A program made the translations under genes and the position numbers. From the NCBI GenBank assembly GCA_050633285.1, contig JBOEGG010000007.1, positions 1 through 64,000 on the forward strand: a DNA stretch of 64,000 nt. Reading direction: 5' to 3'. Source of the stretch: UBA1672 sp050633285 (lineage in GTDB: Bacteria; Pseudomonadota; Alphaproteobacteria; Micavibrionales; Micavibrionaceae). Within the stretch, counting starts at the first letter, position 1; every line of letters starts with the position of its first letter. Below the pieces are notes generated by a model that did not search any database, had not been told where the DNA came from, and saw only the letters and a list, made by a program, of their open reading frames with translations. Below, in pieces: positions 35,321 through 45,120 of the stretch.

Positions 35321-36031
35321 ATGTCTTTTACTCTTGGAATCATCACTGCGAGAGGTGGGTCAAAAGGCATTAAAAATAAAAATATAATGCCTATCAATAA
35401 GAAGCCACTTATCCATTATACAATTGAGGCCGCGCAGAGATCTCAAACTTTAGATGATCTTATTTTATCTACAGATTCTCAAAAAATAATTGATTGTGCA
35501 CAGTTGGCCGGTTTAAATGAAACACGCCTAAGGCCAGGCCATCTGGCAACGGATCAGACAAAATCAAATGACGTTTTATACTATGAGGTTAATAGATACC
35601 AAGAAGAAAATAACAAGATAGTTGATAACATAATCTTACTACAACCAACATCTCCACTGAGGGAAACTACGGATATAGATGATGCTTATAAAGCATATCA
35701 AGACAATAATTCTAAAACACTTATTTCTTGCTATAATGCGGAGTCAGTTCACCCACAAATTATGTACAAAAAGAATAGTGATGATCTTTTAACACCATTT
35801 TTAGAGTCTGGTAAGGAGATCATTAGAAGACAAGATACAGAGACGCTATATATACGTAACGGCGCTATATATATAATGGATGTTCAATATTTCTTAGAGA
35901 CCAAAAAAACAGTTTGTAATTCTCCGGCATTATATGAAATGCCTAAAAGTAGATCATTGAATATTGATTCCCCCGAAGACTTAGCTCTAGCCTCATTCTA
36001 TCTTAATGAAGCGGAGAAAAACATAATATGA
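35321..36031 (+). CDS. neuA: CMP-nonulosonate synthetase (acylneuraminate cytidylyltransferase, NeuA type)
   Basis: Activates a nonulosonic acid with CTP. The 236-residue length matches the short NeuA/LegF/PseF group. N-terminal nucleotide-binding signature is ITARGGSKGIKNKN, followed by KPLIHYTIEAA, LSTDSQKI, RPGHLATD, LLQPTSPLR and NGAIYIMD, ending with DSPEDLALA. It overlaps the following dehydrogenase-like gene by 4 nt (ATGA). With neuB and neuC it completes the core of CMP-nonulosonate synthesis. Confidence 0.93.
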   Translation: MSFTLGIITARGGSKGIKNKNIMPINKKPLIHYTIEAAQRSQTLDDLILSTDSQKIIDCAQLAGLNETRLRPGHLATDQTKSNDVLYYEVNRYQEENNKIVDNIILLQPTSPLRETTDIDDAYKAYQDNNSKTLISCYNAESVHPQIMYKKNSDDLLTPFLESGKEIIRRQDTETLYIRNGAIYIMDVQYFLETKKTVCNSPALYEMPKSRSLNIDSPEDLALASFYLNEAEKNII

Positions 36032-36993
36032 AGTTCAAAACCTTAAACTTAGAACCCGCTGATTATTCACCTGAGGCCAGGGAAATAATAGAAACGCGCT
36101 CATACCTTAAAGATGGACCAATTACGCGCACATCACTTAAGGAAGACATAGGTGATTATGACTGTATTATTGTCAGACTCGGCCACAAGATTGACAAGGA
36201 CCTCTTAGAAAATGCAAAAAAACTAAAGGTGATTGTCTCTGCAACAACAGGGCTAAACCACATCGACATCGAAGAGGCAAAATCATGTGGCATTGTAATT
36301 CTATCCCTCAAAGGTGAAACTGAGTTTTTAGAAACAGTCACAGCTACAGCAGAGCATACAATAGGTTTAATGCTCTCCCTCATTAGGCAAACACCCCAGG
36401 CATATAACAGTGTTATGGATGGTAAATGGGATAGAAACTTGTTCAAAGGGCATGACCTTTTTGGAAAAACCCTTGGAATTATTGGCTATGGCAGGCTAGG
36501 AAAAATAGTAGCTAAATACGCCGCTGCGTTTGGTATGACTGTTATTGCGTATGACATCCAGAATATAAATAACGATGAGCCGGTAGAAAGCGCCTCCCTG
36601 AATTCTGTATTATCACAATCGGATATCATTACACTACATGCCTCATACTCACCCGAAAATGAGGGTTTTATTGATAAATCCTGTTTTGATAAAATGAAGA
36701 AGGGGGCAGTATTTATAAACACTGCGCGCGGAGAAATCATTGACGAAAAAGCATTATTAGAAGCTCTCGAAACCAGACATTTATCAGGTGCAGCACTGGA
36801 TGTTATTTCAAATGAGCAGGACCTATTAACTGTTCCTATAAGTGATAACCTTTTATATAAATATGCATGTAAGCATGAAAACCTCATCCTCACACCACAC
36901 ATAGGAGGGGCCACCTATGATTCAATGTATAAGACAGAAGTGTTTATGGCTCATAAACTAGTAGAATTCTTTGACCAAACAAAAACCTCATAA
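36028..36993 (+). CDS. D-isomer-specific 2-hydroxyacid dehydrogenase family protein
   Basis: A 321-residue NAD(P)-dependent dehydrogenase. The NAD Rossmann motif is GKTLGIIGYGRLGKIVAKYA; the catalytic arginine lies in INTARGEIIDEKALLEAL, and the catalytic His in LTPHIGGAT, with the substrate-side ATTGLNHID segment. It follows neuA with a 4-nt overlap, so it belongs to the nonulosonic acid operon. No standard sialic acid step needs this activity; it may make a substituent or a precursor acid. Substrate unknown. Confidence 0.85.
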   Translation: MKFKTLNLEPADYSPEAREIIETRSYLKDGPITRTSLKEDIGDYDCIIVRLGHKIDKDLLENAKKLKVIVSATTGLNHIDIEEAKSCGIVILSLKGETEFLETVTATAEHTIGLMLSLIRQTPQAYNSVMDGKWDRNLFKGHDLFGKTLGIIGYGRLGKIVAKYAAAFGMTVIAYDIQNINNDEPVESASLNSVLSQSDIITLHASYSPENEGFIDKSCFDKMKKGAVFINTARGEIIDEKALLEALETRHLSGAALDVISNEQDLLTVPISDNLLYKYACKHENLILTPHIGGATYDSMYKTEVFMAHKLVEFFDQTKTS

Positions 36994-37021
36994 ACTATTT
37001 TTATAAAAAAAGGCAACAAAT

Positions 37022-38377
37022 ATGGGTAGTGAACAAGAAAAGTGGCTTTATATTCCAGTCGAAATTAAAGTGCGAGAAATGCCTGCTAAGCTTCTGTTAG
37101 CGGTTGCTGCTGCGCATAAGGGATATAATGTTATTTTTGGTCGGAAAGCTGAAATAACAAAATATATCCATTCTATGCCGTCAGGAATATTCTTGGGCTT
37201 TGGCGCACAAAAAAACTTTTTATCTCAATATAAAGACCTCAAAGCTAAACAGTTTTCGATATGTATTATGGATGAGGAGGGGTTAGTCACTTTTTCAGAT
37301 GATATGTATAAACGCATGAGGTTATCTGATGACACATTAGAGTACGTTGATGCTACGTTTACATGGGGAGATAAACAAACTGCCCTTTTGAATAAGTATA
37401 TAACAGGGCAGTCTCCTAAAATATATACAACAGGAAACTTACGTTTTGATATATTGAGAAAAGAATTCAGGCACCTGATACAGGCAGACGCTCAATCTAT
37501 AAATGATAGGTTTGGAAAAATAATTTTAATCAATTCCAGTTTTGGTTCATGCAATCATTTTGATGGTAAAGAAAAGTATTTTGAATCCCTTAAAACCAAA
37601 AAAATCATTACAAGCCAAGAGGATAAAGACTTTTATCAAAAATATTTTGAACTGAAAGAGAGTGTATTTAATTCTTATGTAGAGTCTATCCCTGCTATAG
37701 CAAGAGCATTTAAAGATTACACTGTTATCATACGTCCGCACCCATCGGAAAACCATAACGCATGGCAAAATGCGGCACAGGGTTGTGACAATGTTAAAAT
37801 TATACATGAAGGAAGCGTTCACCCGTGGTTAATCGCAAGCGATGTGGTTATTCATCATTTTTGTACAACAGCTCTAGAAGCCTTTGCTGCAGGAACACCG
37901 GCCATAGCTTATAGGCCATTTAAAGATGAAAGTATTGAAAGCCAGTTTGTATATGACACGAGCATCACGGCAGAAACCGTGGATGAAGTTATTACTGAAA
38001 TACACACAATATTATCGACTGATAAAACACGAATACAATCTAGCCCCGCAGCTTTAAGTCAGCATATACACAATTTGAGTGGAGCGTTTTGTTTTGAACA
38101 CATGGTAGCAGCGCTAGATAAACATGCTGCACAAACAAGCCAAAAAATTAATATGCATAAAATTTATATGAGACAAATTAGAACGATGTTAGGCGACATA
38201 TATAGGTTTTTTAAAAACGGAAAGAAACCTACAAAAAATTATACTGATCACAAATGCTCATCCATGAGCGTTGCTGAGATTCAAAATACAGTTAACAACA
38301 TAAACAAAACGCTGAACTCTGATCCCGTGTCGGTTCAACAAATTGCGCCTTTTTGCTTTAAGATAAGGGCAAAGTAA
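37022..38377 (+). CDS. Surface carbohydrate biosynthesis protein (CDP-glycerol/GT-B-like)
   Basis: A 451-residue protein starting KWLYIPVEIKVREMPAKLLLA, the opening typical of the 'surface carbohydrate biosynthesis protein' family found in polysaccharide clusters. C-terminal GT-B-like features are VIIRPHPSENHNAWQ, HEGSVHPWLIASDVVIHHFCTTALEAFAAGTPAIAY. It probably transfers a sugar or sugar-phosphate, though the family is not biochemically settled as far as I know. It sits between the dehydrogenase (28 bp gap) and a beta-propeller-like gene. Confidence 0.7.
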   Translation: MGSEQEKWLYIPVEIKVREMPAKLLLAVAAAHKGYNVIFGRKAEITKYIHSMPSGIFLGFGAQKNFLSQYKDLKAKQFSICIMDEEGLVTFSDDMYKRMRLSDDTLEYVDATFTWGDKQTALLNKYITGQSPKIYTTGNLRFDILRKEFRHLIQADAQSINDRFGKIILINSSFGSCNHFDGKEKYFESLKTKKIITSQEDKDFYQKYFELKESVFNSYVESIPAIARAFKDYTVIIRPHPSENHNAWQNAAQGCDNVKIIHEGSVHPWLIASDVVIHHFCTTALEAFAAGTPAIAYRPFKDESIESQFVYDTSITAETVDEVITEIHTILSTDKTRIQSSPAALSQHIHNLSGAFCFEHMVAALDKHAAQTSQKINMHKIYMRQIRTMLGDIYRFFKNGKKPTKNYTDHKCSSMSVAEIQNTVNNINKTLNSDPVSVQQIAPFCFKIRAK

Positions 38378-38381
38378 TAAT

Positions 38382-39629
38382 ATGAAGCAAGTCCTTAAAA
38401 AAGTTCTTCCGCCTAAATTTATTAAAATGGTAAGGCACTTTTTATCTTACACCGGCAAGTGGGTTGAATTTATTCCGGCCGATGCATTGATCTTACAGCA
38501 AAAAGGTAAACATGTTTTCTTCGGTTATTATGATGTAACACCATTCAGCCACGATGACCGGTATATCCTTGCACATATGGCTCATACAAAAAACATATCC
38601 CCGCATACAGATAACCCAGAAATAGATCTCGGCTATTATGATACATACCAAGAAAATCCTGAGTTTATATGTTTTAGCAAAACAAACACGTGGAACTGGC
38701 AACAAGGTGCGCGCCTACAATGGTTTGTAAATAACGGTAAGAATGATAAGAATTTAGTTATTTACAATAAAGAAAAGGAGGGGGAGTACATTGCTATTAT
38801 TCAAGACCCCTTCACAGGTAAAATTGTAAAAACCTTACCTAAACCCATCTATTCTGTCAGCCCCGATGGGTCTTATGCTTTATCCTTAGATTTTGATCGT
38901 TTACATGATTGTAGACCGGGTTATGGGTATAATCATTTTCCTCATAAAAAACGCACAGACGTAATCACGCATATAAACATAGACACATCAGAAACTATGA
39001 ACTTAATGCATATAGACGACGTAATATCTTTTCAAAATACCCCAACCATGGACAAGGCAAATCACTACCTTAACCATTTGAGCATCAGCCCATCCGGAAC
39101 TCGTTTCATGGTGACGCATTTATGGGTCAGCCAAACAGGAAAAAGATACTCCCGCCTTCTCGTTTCAGATATTAACAACACCAAAGAATATATATGCCCA
39201 AATAATGATGGTCACACATCACATTACAGTTGGTTGGGCGATGACAAAATACTAATCTTTGGAACCCATAAGGAAGAAGCCTCCCAATACCACCTCTATA
39301 ACCTGATTAATTCCACCTCAGAAATTATAGGAAAAGACACCCTTAAAGAAGATGGCCACCCCACTTGGTTCAATAATAAAAACTTGATTACTGACACATA
39401 TCCAGACCTTCTGAGGAGGCAGCATCTGTTACATTTCAACACCAGAACTGCCGACCTAAAAAAACTAGCATCCATTCATACACCTTATGAATTTCAGGGC
39501 GAAGTACGTTGTGATTTACACCCACGTATAAACAGTGGTAAGACTCAGATATGTTTAGATATCGTTAGAAACGATCATCGTGCACTTTGTATTATAAATC
39601 AGAAAAAAGGCGAACCTTATGTTTCTTGA
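38382..39629 (+). CDS. Beta-propeller-like protein of unknown function in glycan cluster
   Basis: A 415-residue protein with a positively charged, hydrophobic N-terminus and repeated short blocks such as VSPDGSYALSLDF, LSISPSGTRFMVTH, WLGDDKILIFG and DGHPTWFNNKNLIT. These resemble WD40/TolB-type propeller blades with their S-P-D-G turns. I do not recognise a named family. The segment GKHVFFGYYDVTPFSHDD resembles sequences reported in surface polysaccharide loci. It begins 4 nt after the preceding gene stop and overlaps the next gene by 11 nt, so it is an operon member. Function may be structural or as a sugar-modifying enzyme. Confidence 0.6.
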   Translation: MKQVLKKVLPPKFIKMVRHFLSYTGKWVEFIPADALILQQKGKHVFFGYYDVTPFSHDDRYILAHMAHTKNISPHTDNPEIDLGYYDTYQENPEFICFSKTNTWNWQQGARLQWFVNNGKNDKNLVIYNKEKEGEYIAIIQDPFTGKIVKTLPKPIYSVSPDGSYALSLDFDRLHDCRPGYGYNHFPHKKRTDVITHINIDTSETMNLMHIDDVISFQNTPTMDKANHYLNHLSISPSGTRFMVTHLWVSQTGKRYSRLLVSDINNTKEYICPNNDGHTSHYSWLGDDKILIFGTHKEEASQYHLYNLINSTSEIIGKDTLKEDGHPTWFNNKNLITDTYPDLLRRQHLLHFNTRTADLKKLASIHTPYEFQGEVRCDLHPRINSGKTQICLDIVRNDHRALCIINQKKGEPYVS

Positions 39630-40278
39630 AAGAAAATTCAGGCTACCTAGAATATGGTCTAACCAAGAATTAGAAAAAATAGCCCCTTTATTTTCAGGTA
39701 CCACTGTGAATGTTTCCGGTTGGAAGGACCAAGACAAACAAGGGCGGCATTACAAAGATTATTTTTCAAATGCAACATCATATGATGTTACGAATTATGG
39801 TGGTTTTAGAGGGTCACAAGAAAATGGAGAAGACATACAGCTTGACCTAGAGGCTCCCTTGCCAAGTGATCTAAACAATCAATTTGACACTGTCTTTAAT
39901 CATACAACATTAGAGCATGTATTTGAGGTTCGAACAGCCTTTAAAAATTTATGCCTAATGTCCAAAGATATTGTAATTGTGGTTGTTCCATTTGCACAAA
40001 CTCAACATGAGCATGAGAATATCAAAGATTATTGGCGTTTTACCCCCACATGCCTGCATAAATTATTTGAAGAAAACCAAATGCACGTCATATACGAAGC
40101 AGCCAATGATAATAAAAACGCGGGGACATATGTGATCATGGTAGGAAGCAAAAACCCTAAAATTTGGGAAAATAAAATGCCCACATACCAGCCGTTGAAA
40201 GAAATTGCATGGTTACTGGGTGCTTCCACCCTTCAACGCTTAAAGAGAAAAATAAAACAGAAATTTTATACCACATGA
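39619..40278 (+). CDS. SAM-dependent methyltransferase-like protein
   Basis: A 219-residue soluble protein with a Rossmann-like core: VNVSGWKDQDKQG, an acidic strand LDLEAPLP, FDTVFNHTTLEHVFEV (the 'd.v...~lEH' motif II of methyltransferases), and IVIVVVPFAQTQHEH. The glycine-rich motif I is degenerate, so activity is uncertain. It overlaps the preceding gene by 11 nt and its stop (TGA 40276-40278) overlaps the next start (ATGA). Part of the glycan operon. Confidence 0.55.
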   Translation: MFLERKFRLPRIWSNQELEKIAPLFSGTTVNVSGWKDQDKQGRHYKDYFSNATSYDVTNYGGFRGSQENGEDIQLDLEAPLPSDLNNQFDTVFNHTTLEHVFEVRTAFKNLCLMSKDIVIVVVPFAQTQHEHENIKDYWRFTPTCLHKLFEENQMHVIYEAANDNKNAGTYVIMVGSKNPKIWENKMPTYQPLKEIAWLLGASTLQRLKRKIKQKFYTT

Positions 40279-41399
40279 GAATTATCTATATGGCCGGTTG
40301 GCCCATTCCCTCAAGAGCGGCCAATGCGGTACATGTCATGAAAATGTGCCAAGCTTATGCCTCTTCTGAACATGATGTAACACTTATTCATCCAAAAGCG
40401 GACATTGATAACCTCGGGGAAATCAAAGATATTTATAGCCATTACGATGTTAAAAATAACTTTCTTATTGCCCCCATTACACGTCTAAAAGGGCGTATAG
40501 GCCTAATTATCTTCGCAATAATTGCGTCCTATAAAGCAAAAAAAGAAAAAGCGGACATTATTCATTCCAGATGTTTAATGAGCGCATGGTTTGCTTGTTA
40601 CACTGGAATTCCAGTCATCTTTGAGAAGCATGATTCACTGGAAAACCAAGGTACAATTACTAAAGCAATATTTAGATCTCTTTTAAAGAAGAAAAACTTT
40701 TCTAAACTCGTCGTTATTTCCGATGCATTGAAAGAACATATCAGTACGTCCTTCCAAATTGATAGTAAAGATATAATCTCTGTACATGACGGAGCAGACC
40801 CTTTCCCTGAACACGACGCACCAGTATCTTTTGAAAACGACAAAGGACGCCTTCAAGTAGGATATATCGGACATCTATACCCAGGCAGAGGTATAGATAT
40901 TATAGGAGAGATCGCAAAACAGCTAAAACAAGTTGATTTTCATCTTGTAGGGGGTACTACAGAAGATATATCACATTGGAAAAGTGAACTTTCTGAATTA
41001 AACAACGTCTATTTTCATGGATATATCCCGCATAAAGAAACTATAAAATACCTGAAAAATGTAGATATTTTATTAGCACCATACCAAAAAAAGGTTGCCG
41101 GATATAAAGGTAAAGGCAATACAGTTCAGTGGATGTCGCCACTTAAGATATTCGAATATATGTCAACAGGGACTCCCATGATCTGTTCAGATTTGAGTGT
41201 TTTGCATGAAATATTAGTACATGAAAGTAATAGTTTTCTGTGTGCTCCCGATAAACCAAATGAGTGGGTAGATACAATCGAGTACATATCCGATAATTAT
41301 GACGAAGCAAAAATAGTAGCACAAAGAGCACAAAGAGAATTCTTAGAGCATTACACATGGAAGAAGCGTTCAGAATTTATAATAAAAAACCTAATATAA
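40275..41399 (+). CDS. Glycosyltransferase, GT-B fold family 4
   Basis: A glycosyltransferase whose real start is ATG 40275 (overlapping TGA of the previous gene), giving 374 residues: MRIIYMAGWPIPSRAANAVH. C-terminal nucleotide-sugar binding parts are GYIGHLYPGRGIDIIGEI, HGYIPHKETIKYLKNVDILLAPYQ and MSPLKIFEYMSTGTPMICSD. It would add a sugar to a lipid carrier or polysaccharide. It follows the methyltransferase-like gene and precedes the UDP-sugar dehydrogenase by ~120 bp. Confidence 0.85.
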   Translation: MRIIYMAGWPIPSRAANAVHVMKMCQAYASSEHDVTLIHPKADIDNLGEIKDIYSHYDVKNNFLIAPITRLKGRIGLIIFAIIASYKAKKEKADIIHSRCLMSAWFACYTGIPVIFEKHDSLENQGTITKAIFRSLLKKKNFSKLVVISDALKEHISTSFQIDSKDIISVHDGADPFPEHDAPVSFENDKGRLQVGYIGHLYPGRGIDIIGEIAKQLKQVDFHLVGGTTEDISHWKSELSELNNVYFHGYIPHKETIKYLKNVDILLAPYQKKVAGYKGKGNTVQWMSPLKIFEYMSTGTPMICSDLSVLHEILVHESNSFLCAPDKPNEWVDTIEYISDNYDEAKIVAQRAQREFLEHYTWKKRSEFIIKNLI

Positions 41400-41518
41400 A
41401 AGGGTTGGTAGATACTTGAACTCATACATATCAAGTGATACTAATTCCCTCTAATTACGCAGTGTGGTTTTATATTACTAACCATATATCCATTTAAATA
41501 CAGATGAAGGTCTCTCAA

Positions 41519-42814
41519 ATGACTTATACATTAGAAAAATCAACTGTTGGTATAATAGGGCTAGGATATGTGGGTATGCCACTTGCTCTAATGCTTGCAA
41601 AAAACGTTCCAACACTTGGATTTGACCTATTTGAAAGGCGCATCTCAGAGCTGCAAAGCGGTTGGGACAGCAATAGAGAAATAAAACAATCAGAGTTAAG
41701 AACTACAAACTGTAAGTTCACAAATAACATAGAAGATTTGAAAAGCTGTAACGTCTTCATCATTACAGTTCCAACCCCATTGGATAGCAAGAATAATCCG
41801 GATTTAACTGCGGTAAAATCTGCATCAGAATCAATCGGTAAAATCCTGAAAAAAGGGGATGTAGTTGTCTATGAAAGCACTGTATATCCGGGGGTAACAG
41901 AAGATATATGTGGTCCAATATTAGAAAGTAATAGTGGGTTAACTTGCGGTGTTGATTTCTTCTTAGGATACTCTCCGGAAAGAATAAACCCGGGAGATAC
42001 AAAACACACCGTTCAAAATATTACAAAAGTTGTTGCAGGACAAACAGAAGAAATAACAAGCTTCCTTGCAAAGCTATATGGATCAATCAATAACGATAAC
42101 ATATTCCAAGCTAAGAACATTAAAACCGCAGAAGCATCAAAAGCAATTGAGAATGCCCAACGTGATATTAATGTTGCTTTCGTGAACGAAATAACGATTA
42201 TTCTGGATAAGCTGGGACTATCATCCTACGACGTTTTAGAAGCCGCAAAAACAAAGTGGAACTTCCTTAATTTTTACCCGGGTTTAGTAGGGGGGCACTG
42301 CATAGGTGTTGACCCATATTATTTCGCGCATTGTGCAGAAGAACAAGGATACTCTCCAGAAGTGATTTTATCCGGACGTCGTACAAATGATTCTATGGGG
42401 CTTTTTATCGCAGATAAAATTCACGAAACCCTCAAAGATGAAATATCAACATCTCCTAAACGTATTTTACTTCTTGGTTTTACCTTTAAAGAAAATATCA
42501 ACGATATTCGCAATACAAAAGTAATTGATATATATCACGCCTTAATAAAAGCAGGACACCATGTAGATATACACGATCCTTTTGCACGACTGGAAGACGT
42601 TAAAAATCAATACAATATTTCATTGTTAGAGTCGTTATCTGTAAAAGATAAATATGACTGTGTTGGCTTAATGGTTGGACATAATGTTTATGAAGATATG
42701 ACTGCTGCCTCTGTTGAATCTTTGCTCAATCCAAATCACGGAACAATTTATGACATAAAAGGTATGTGGAGAGACACGTCATTTTCTTCACACTATGTCT
42801 ATAAAACTCTTTAA
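41519..42814 (+). CDS. Nucleotide-sugar dehydrogenase (UDP-N-acetylgalactosamine/glucosamine 6-dehydrogenase type, TviB/WbpA group)
   Basis: NAD-dependent oxidation of a UDP-hexosamine to the uronic acid. N-terminal motif is VGIIGLGYVGMPLALML; catalytic Cys is in FYPGLVGGHCIGVDPYYFA; LLLGFTFKENINDIRNTK and DIHDPFA complete the family. The 431-residue length matches TviB/WbpA. I chose ATG 41519 because AAGG lies 8 nt upstream; ATG 41504 would add MKVSQ. It is the last gene on the plus strand in this cluster and lies 53 bp from the convergent Rieske operon. Confidence 0.92.
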   Translation: MTYTLEKSTVGIIGLGYVGMPLALMLAKNVPTLGFDLFERRISELQSGWDSNREIKQSELRTTNCKFTNNIEDLKSCNVFIITVPTPLDSKNNPDLTAVKSASESIGKILKKGDVVVYESTVYPGVTEDICGPILESNSGLTCGVDFFLGYSPERINPGDTKHTVQNITKVVAGQTEEITSFLAKLYGSINNDNIFQAKNIKTAEASKAIENAQRDINVAFVNEITIILDKLGLSSYDVLEAAKTKWNFLNFYPGLVGGHCIGVDPYYFAHCAEEQGYSPEVILSGRRTNDSMGLFIADKIHETLKDEISTSPKRILLLGFTFKENINDIRNTKVIDIYHALIKAGHHVDIHDPFARLEDVKNQYNISLLESLSVKDKYDCVGLMVGHNVYEDMTAASVESLLNPNHGTIYDIKGMWRDTSFSSHYVYKTL

Positions 42815-42867
42815 GAGAGGGTCCTATAGAAATGCAGAAGCAGGTCTGCTAAGGCCTTGCATGAACC

Positions 42868-44034
42868 TCATTTACTTTCCACTTTTTTCAGCCATTCTAG
42901 TATAAGTTTCTGATGTTCTAGTATGGGCTGTTCTCCTTTAGAGGATGCTGGGCCAGTTTCAAAATAGGGGCTTTGCAGTGATTTTTGTTGCTGCTCACAG
43001 GCGTAGATATCCTCAATCATAAAATCACCAGACGTCATTGGGTCATCTGCATTTTGGCTTGTGTTATATTTCCCGCGAATTTTTCCTTTCCAGAATTTAG
43101 CAGCACTCCACCCTTGTTTTGTGAATTCCCAGCTTGAAGTATCTTTTAAGCGTGTTCGTGTTTCTACGCGTGTTAAGTTTGGCGCAAGTGGAATGATATG
43201 GAAGGTTGACCATGTGCATTCACTCTCCCCCAATCCTAACCCCGGAAAAAGCATAGGTACCCACGTACTTAATTGATCTTTGGGAACGATAAGGGGGTAG
43301 GGCACGTTTTTATTGATATCTTTGGCGTAGCTTTCGCTTAAAGGTTCTCTAAAAGCGTAATGTGGACCGTGAAAACCATACTCTGCTTTTTTATGATTAT
43401 ACATGGAAAGTGTACCGGAATGCAGATGTGACAAGTGATAAACGTCAATATAATTTTCAACTACAATTTTCCAGTTCGCTTTTATTTCATCTGTTGTTGA
43501 TGTGTCTGGGTATTCGACTAATTCCTCAACTTTATGAGGCCCTAGGTGAGGTTCAATAGGTGCAAACCATTGTTGTACAGGCATAGCATTAGGCTCAGGA
43601 TGAACAAAAAGCATGCCACGCCATATACCTACAGAAGCGGGTTTTAGGCCATGGCACTTTTTATCAATATTCGCGAATTCTTCTTTTTGCTCCGGTACAG
43701 CAACCAGATCACCCATAAAGTTATATGTCCAATCATGGTAGGGGCATGTGATGGCTTTCCCGCCTTTTCCTGCTGCGCGCAAAAGCTGAGTTCCGCGGTG
43801 ACGACACATATTGTGAAAGGCACGAAGTTCTCCGTCTTTACCCATAATGATAAAGATATTATTCAATCCGGCTTGTACGGTGATATAGTCTCCCGCTTCT
43901 TTGATGTCCTCAACAAACCCTGCGAATTGCCAAGTTCTTGAGAAGATCATTTGTTGTTCATGGTCAAACCATTCCTGTGATGTATATGCGTCTACAGGGA
44001 GGAGGTGCATCATCTTTTGTAAGTTATTTGTCAT
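42868..44034 (-). CDS. Rieske non-heme iron oxygenase, alpha subunit
   Basis: A 388-residue ring-hydroxylating-type oxygenase. The Rieske [2Fe-2S] cluster ligands are C77-x-H79 (CRHRG) and C97-x2-H100 (CPYHDW). The mononuclear iron site follows in EN-YIDVYH-LSHLH with H200 and H205 as likely ligands, and an electron-transfer aspartate region next to it. No reductase or beta subunit gene is adjacent, so a partner reductase elsewhere is likely. The operon context (sterol-desaturase-like gene, TetR) suggests a lipid or quaternary ammonium substrate, which I cannot decide. Terminal gene of the operon. Confidence 0.9.
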   Translation of the reverse strand: MTNNLQKMMHLLPVDAYTSQEWFDHEQQMIFSRTWQFAGFVEDIKEAGDYITVQAGLNNIFIIMGKDGELRAFHNMCRHRGTQLLRAAGKGGKAITCPYHDWTYNFMGDLVAVPEQKEEFANIDKKCHGLKPASVGIWRGMLFVHPEPNAMPVQQWFAPIEPHLGPHKVEELVEYPDTSTTDEIKANWKIVVENYIDVYHLSHLHSGTLSMYNHKKAEYGFHGPHYAFREPLSESYAKDINKNVPYPLIVPKDQLSTWVPMLFPGLGLGESECTWSTFHIIPLAPNLTRVETRTRLKDTSSWEFTKQGWSAAKFWKGKIRGKYNTSQNADDPMTSGDFMIEDIYACEQQQKSLQSPYFETGPASSKGEQPILEHQKLILEWLKKVESK

Positions 44035-44215
44035 TATTACCCCACGGGAAAAAGCAACTCATAGCAAGGCTTGTCCAAACTGCAATAACAATCCAATAAG
44101 TTGTTGGATCAGTGTCACGATATATAACATCCCAAATTAGTGTATATCCGCGATATAGATCCCACCCAACCCACGCGAGTAGAGCAAGGCCGATATATGT
44201 CCATATATTATTCAT
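44024..44215 (-). CDS. Small membrane protein, two helices
   Basis: A 63-residue hydrophobic protein with two predicted transmembrane helices (about 5-22 and 38-58). Its start overlaps the sterol-desaturase-like gene's stop (ATGA-type overlap at 44212-44215), and its stop overlaps the Rieske gene's start by 11 nt. Tight coupling suggests a subunit or membrane partner of the oxygenase. No family recognised. Confidence 0.55.
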   Translation of the reverse strand: MNNIWTYIGLALLAWVGWDLYRGYTLIWDVIYRDTDPTTYWIVIAVWTSLAMSCFFPWGNNDK

Positions 44216-45102
44216 AACATGTCCTCTTCTTTCGTTTTAGGGTGCCAGCCCGGGGGCTTTACGAGATAAAGTAATTTGTTCTTGAGGCCTTTGGCTTTCA
44301 TCATCTTAGTGAACAAACCGGTTAAGCCATGAAAGAAAACATGGAACGGATTGATGGAGTTAATAGGGGGGAGAACGCCATAGATGACCTTTTCATTTTC
44401 CTCTTCAAACGTTCCAAACATTTTGTCCCAAATGATAAAAATACCGGCATAGTTTTTATCAATATATTGTGGGTTAGAGCCGTGATGGACACGATGGTGA
44501 GAGGGGGTGTTCATAATGGATTCTATGGGCTTAGGAAACTTTTTAACGGTTTCTGTGTGGAGTGCAGTTTGATAGAGTTGCACCATCATCTCTGCAAATA
44601 AAATCAGGAATGGATGAAATCCCATCATAGCCAGCGGTATATGGAAGAACAGCGGAATAATCCCATCTAATGGGCCAAAACGGTAAGCAACTGAAATATT
44701 AAAATGCGGAGAACTGTGGTGCACCGTATGTGTTGCCCAACCTAGGCCAAAGCGATGCATTGCACGATGTTCCCAATAATACACAATATCAGCCAGTATA
44801 ATACAGGCTATAATCGTCCATATATTAATGGGAAGTTGTGTAATGCTGACATATTCATAGAAAAAATAAAATGTCCCGATATAGAGCCCTGCAAGCAGTA
44901 TATTGATGCCTATAAACATACCTAAGGTAATAAAGTTGGTGACGGTATCACCCAGAACATTCTTTGTGAGTGTTTTCTTAAACATAAGTCTTATCAGCTC
45001 AAAAGTAAGAAAAGCGATAGAGGCATAAAAAAACCAGTCACCAATAATGATTTCCCACTCGTAAATTTCCCACTCGCTAAATGTGTTTTTCAAAAAATCC
45101 AT
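44212..45102 (-). CDS. Sterol desaturase/fatty acid hydroxylase-family di-iron membrane protein
   Basis: A 296-residue membrane enzyme with several helices and the classical His boxes of the superfamily: EHRAMH (HX3H), HTVHHSS (HX2HH) and HHRVHH. These ligate a di-iron centre that hydroxylates or desaturates lipids using oxygen. Bacterial members act on fatty acids, sterols, carotenoids or alkylglycerols; the substrate is not evident. It is flanked by small membrane proteins and the Rieske gene, so these may work together on a membrane lipid. Confidence 0.9.
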   Translation of the reverse strand: MDFLKNTFSEWEIYEWEIIIGDWFFYASIAFLTFELIRLMFKKTLTKNVLGDTVTNFITLGMFIGINILLAGLYIGTFYFFYEYVSITQLPINIWTIIACIILADIVYYWEHRAMHRFGLGWATHTVHHSSPHFNISVAYRFGPLDGIIPLFFHIPLAMMGFHPFLILFAEMMVQLYQTALHTETVKKFPKPIESIMNTPSHHRVHHGSNPQYIDKNYAGIFIIWDKMFGTFEEENEKVIYGVLPPINSINPFHVFFHGLTGLFTKMMKAKGLKNKLLYLVKPPGWHPKTKEEDML

Positions 45103-45120
45103 AATATTATTACCTCCTTC

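Noticed and set aside
40390..40570. AAGCGGACATT strings in the GT4 gene, similar to the interspersed repeat
   Set aside because: Partial matches only, inside a conserved coding frame, so not counted as repeat copies.
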